From: Burkholderiales bacterium
GTDB lineage: Bacteria; Pseudomonadota; Gammaproteobacteria; Burkholderiales; Usitatibacteraceae
Length of the DNA: 6,849 bases
Reading direction: 5' to 3'
Assembly (NCBI GenBank): GCA_025936275.1
Contig: JAICTR010000160.1
Location: 1 to 6,849, forward strand
Shown: positions 6,000 to 6,849 of the stretch, piece after piece
How the letters are laid out: each line of letters opens with the position of its first letter
Numbering within the stretch: the first letter of the stretch is position 1
Translations under genes and position numbers: made by a program
The notes under the pieces: model-generated
The model's database searches: none
The model's input: the letters and a program-made list of their open reading frames with translations, nothing else
Told to the model about the DNA's origin: nothing

Positions 6000-6849
6000 T
6001 TCTTCTTGCCCTTCTTCTTCGCCGTGAGGAGCGGCTTGTACTCGTTGGCGAGCTCGATCATGTGGTTCGCGTACTCGGTGCAGACCTTCTCGTCGCCGTA
6101 CTGCAGCGATTCCGGCGGCGCGCCGGTCTTGCCGTACTCGGCCTTGTACTTGGGATCGTCGAACACCTTGCGCGCGGTGTCGTTGAGGATCGCGAACTCC
6201 TTCGGATGCTTCTCGATGAAGTCCGTGTGCACCGCCCAGGCGTGCGCGGACGGCAGCGCGGGGATCTTCGTGCCGGCCACCTTGTTGACCGACGGCGCGT
6301 CGGTGTACTTGCCCCAGTGCGCCTCGTCGTTGAAGATGCCCAGCACCTGCAGCGTCTCCTTCTGCGAGACGACGGTGCCCATCGGCAGCGCCCCGATGTC
6401 GCACTCGCCGTTCAGCACCGCGATGCTCGTGGGGTGCCCGCCGCCGTAGGGCACGAGGTTGAACTTGCCGCCCGTGGCCTTGCCGAGCGAGAGGATGCAG
6501 ATCGAGGCCGGGTGCGGCAGGCGGCTCACCGCGACGTTCAGCGTGCGCTTCTTCGATTCGTCGATCGCCTGCTGCAGCGTCTGGATCTTGCCCTTCCTCG
6601 AGCCGAAGATGATGCTGTCGTCGACGTCGGTGCGGCAGAAATACTGGTAGTCGTCGGGGAACTTGTAGTTGGGCTTCCTCAGCGCGTACATGATCATCTC
6701 CGGCCCCATGTTGCCGAAGAGCAGGTTGTAGGCGTCGTGCTCGCGCTTGTGGATCCACAGCTCGTAGCCCACCTGCCCGGCCGCGCCGGGATAGAAGCTG
6801 TACTCGAAGTGCGTCTTGAGCAGCGGCCCCCAGAAGTCGTCGAAGGTCC
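5996..6849 (-). CDS. tctC: Tripartite tricarboxylate transporter periplasmic binding protein TctC/Bug family (N-terminus outside window)
   Basis: The reading frame is open to the right edge, giving 283 residues of a family usually near 320, so the signal peptide and first strand lie beyond base 6849. Visible TctC/Bug features are the ligand-loop 'YPGAAGQVGYELW' (19-31), followed by 'AYNLLFGN', then domain 2 with VPYGGGHPTSIAVLNGECDIG (132-152), equivalent to the family 'VPYkGxxpaxxAllgGxvD'. The closing helix contains ANHMIELANEYKPLL. It would bind the organic anion in the periplasm and hand it to TctA/TctB. It is atypical in 'WIHKREHDAY' where most members have 'AxxxPDGYT', and it ends with a lysine tail KKKGKKK. 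A start at 6772 (GTG) would cut into a conserved motif and is rejected. The 3' end overlaps tctB by 4 bases. Confidence 0.88.
   Translation of the reverse strand, partial: TFDDFWGPLLKTHFEYSFYPGAAGQVGYELWIHKREHDAYNLLFGNMGPEMIMYALRKPNYKFPDDYQYFCRTDVDDSIIFGSRKGKIQTLQQAIDESKKRTLNVAVSRLPHPASICILSLGKATGGKFNLVPYGGGHPTSIAVLNGECDIGALPMGTVVSQKETLQVLGIFNDEAHWGKYTDAPSVNKVAGTKIPALPSAHAWAVHTDFIEKHPKEFAILNDTARKVFDDPKYKAEYGKTGAPPESLQYGDEKVCTEYANHMIELANEYKPLLTAKKKGKKK

Noticed and set aside
5996..6772. tctC starting at the GTG at 6772.
   Set aside because: This start lies just after the conserved PGAAGQ loop and the frame stays open with family-like sequence (FDDFWGPLLKTHFEYSFYPG) to the window edge, so the gene is truncated by the window instead.

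Overview
The window is GC-rich DNA with mostly G or C at third codon positions. Every gene is closely spaced. It looks like a free-living proteobacterium, most probably a betaproteobacterium (Burkholderiales-like). That guess rests on the TctC/Bug-type uptake system, the codon use and a GGGGACAGACCAC-type palindromic repeat. No rRNA or other strong taxonomic marker is present, so the assignment is inference.

Layout: two operons converge on a repeat-filled gap. On the + strand (1-2463) lie the last codons of an ABC-transporter sugar-type solute-binding protein, a MalF/UgpA-type permease, a MalG/UgpE-type permease, and a small integral membrane protein with a zinc-protease-like HEAGH motif. The last three are chained by start/stop overlaps. 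No ATPase of this importer lies in the window. On the - strand, running from the right edge down to 2704, is a tripartite tricarboxylate transporter operon: tctC (binding protein, N-terminus cut by the window edge), tctB (small membrane subunit) and tctA (large permease). It is followed by a cytoplasmic LVIVD-type beta-propeller protein whose ATG overlaps the tctA stop. tctC/tctB and tctA/propeller overlap by 4 bases and tctB/tctA are 6 bases apart, so this looks like one translationally coupled unit.

Two repeat structures deserve attention. First, a 93-bp palindrome (124-216, 30-bp perfect arms) sits 3 bases after the binding-protein stop and runs into the first permease gene. Every plausible start codon of that permease lies inside it, so a REP/BIME-like element appears to have supplied the gene's 5' end. 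Second, the convergent gap (2413-2676) is a nested inverted array of roughly 10-bp units related to GAACACAGAT / GGACGCCGAT. Its left edge lies inside the HEAGH gene and provides that gene's last 16 residues and stop codon.

Both transport operons are ordinary nutrient uptake systems by family: probably a sugar or polyol for the ABC system and a carboxylate for the Tct system, with substrates not readable from sequence. The less ordinary parts are the two accessory genes that end each operon and the repeats that have become part of coding sequences. No promoter is expected inside the window because both operons begin outside it, and none was recognised. No tRNA, rRNA, CRISPR array or transposase gene was found.
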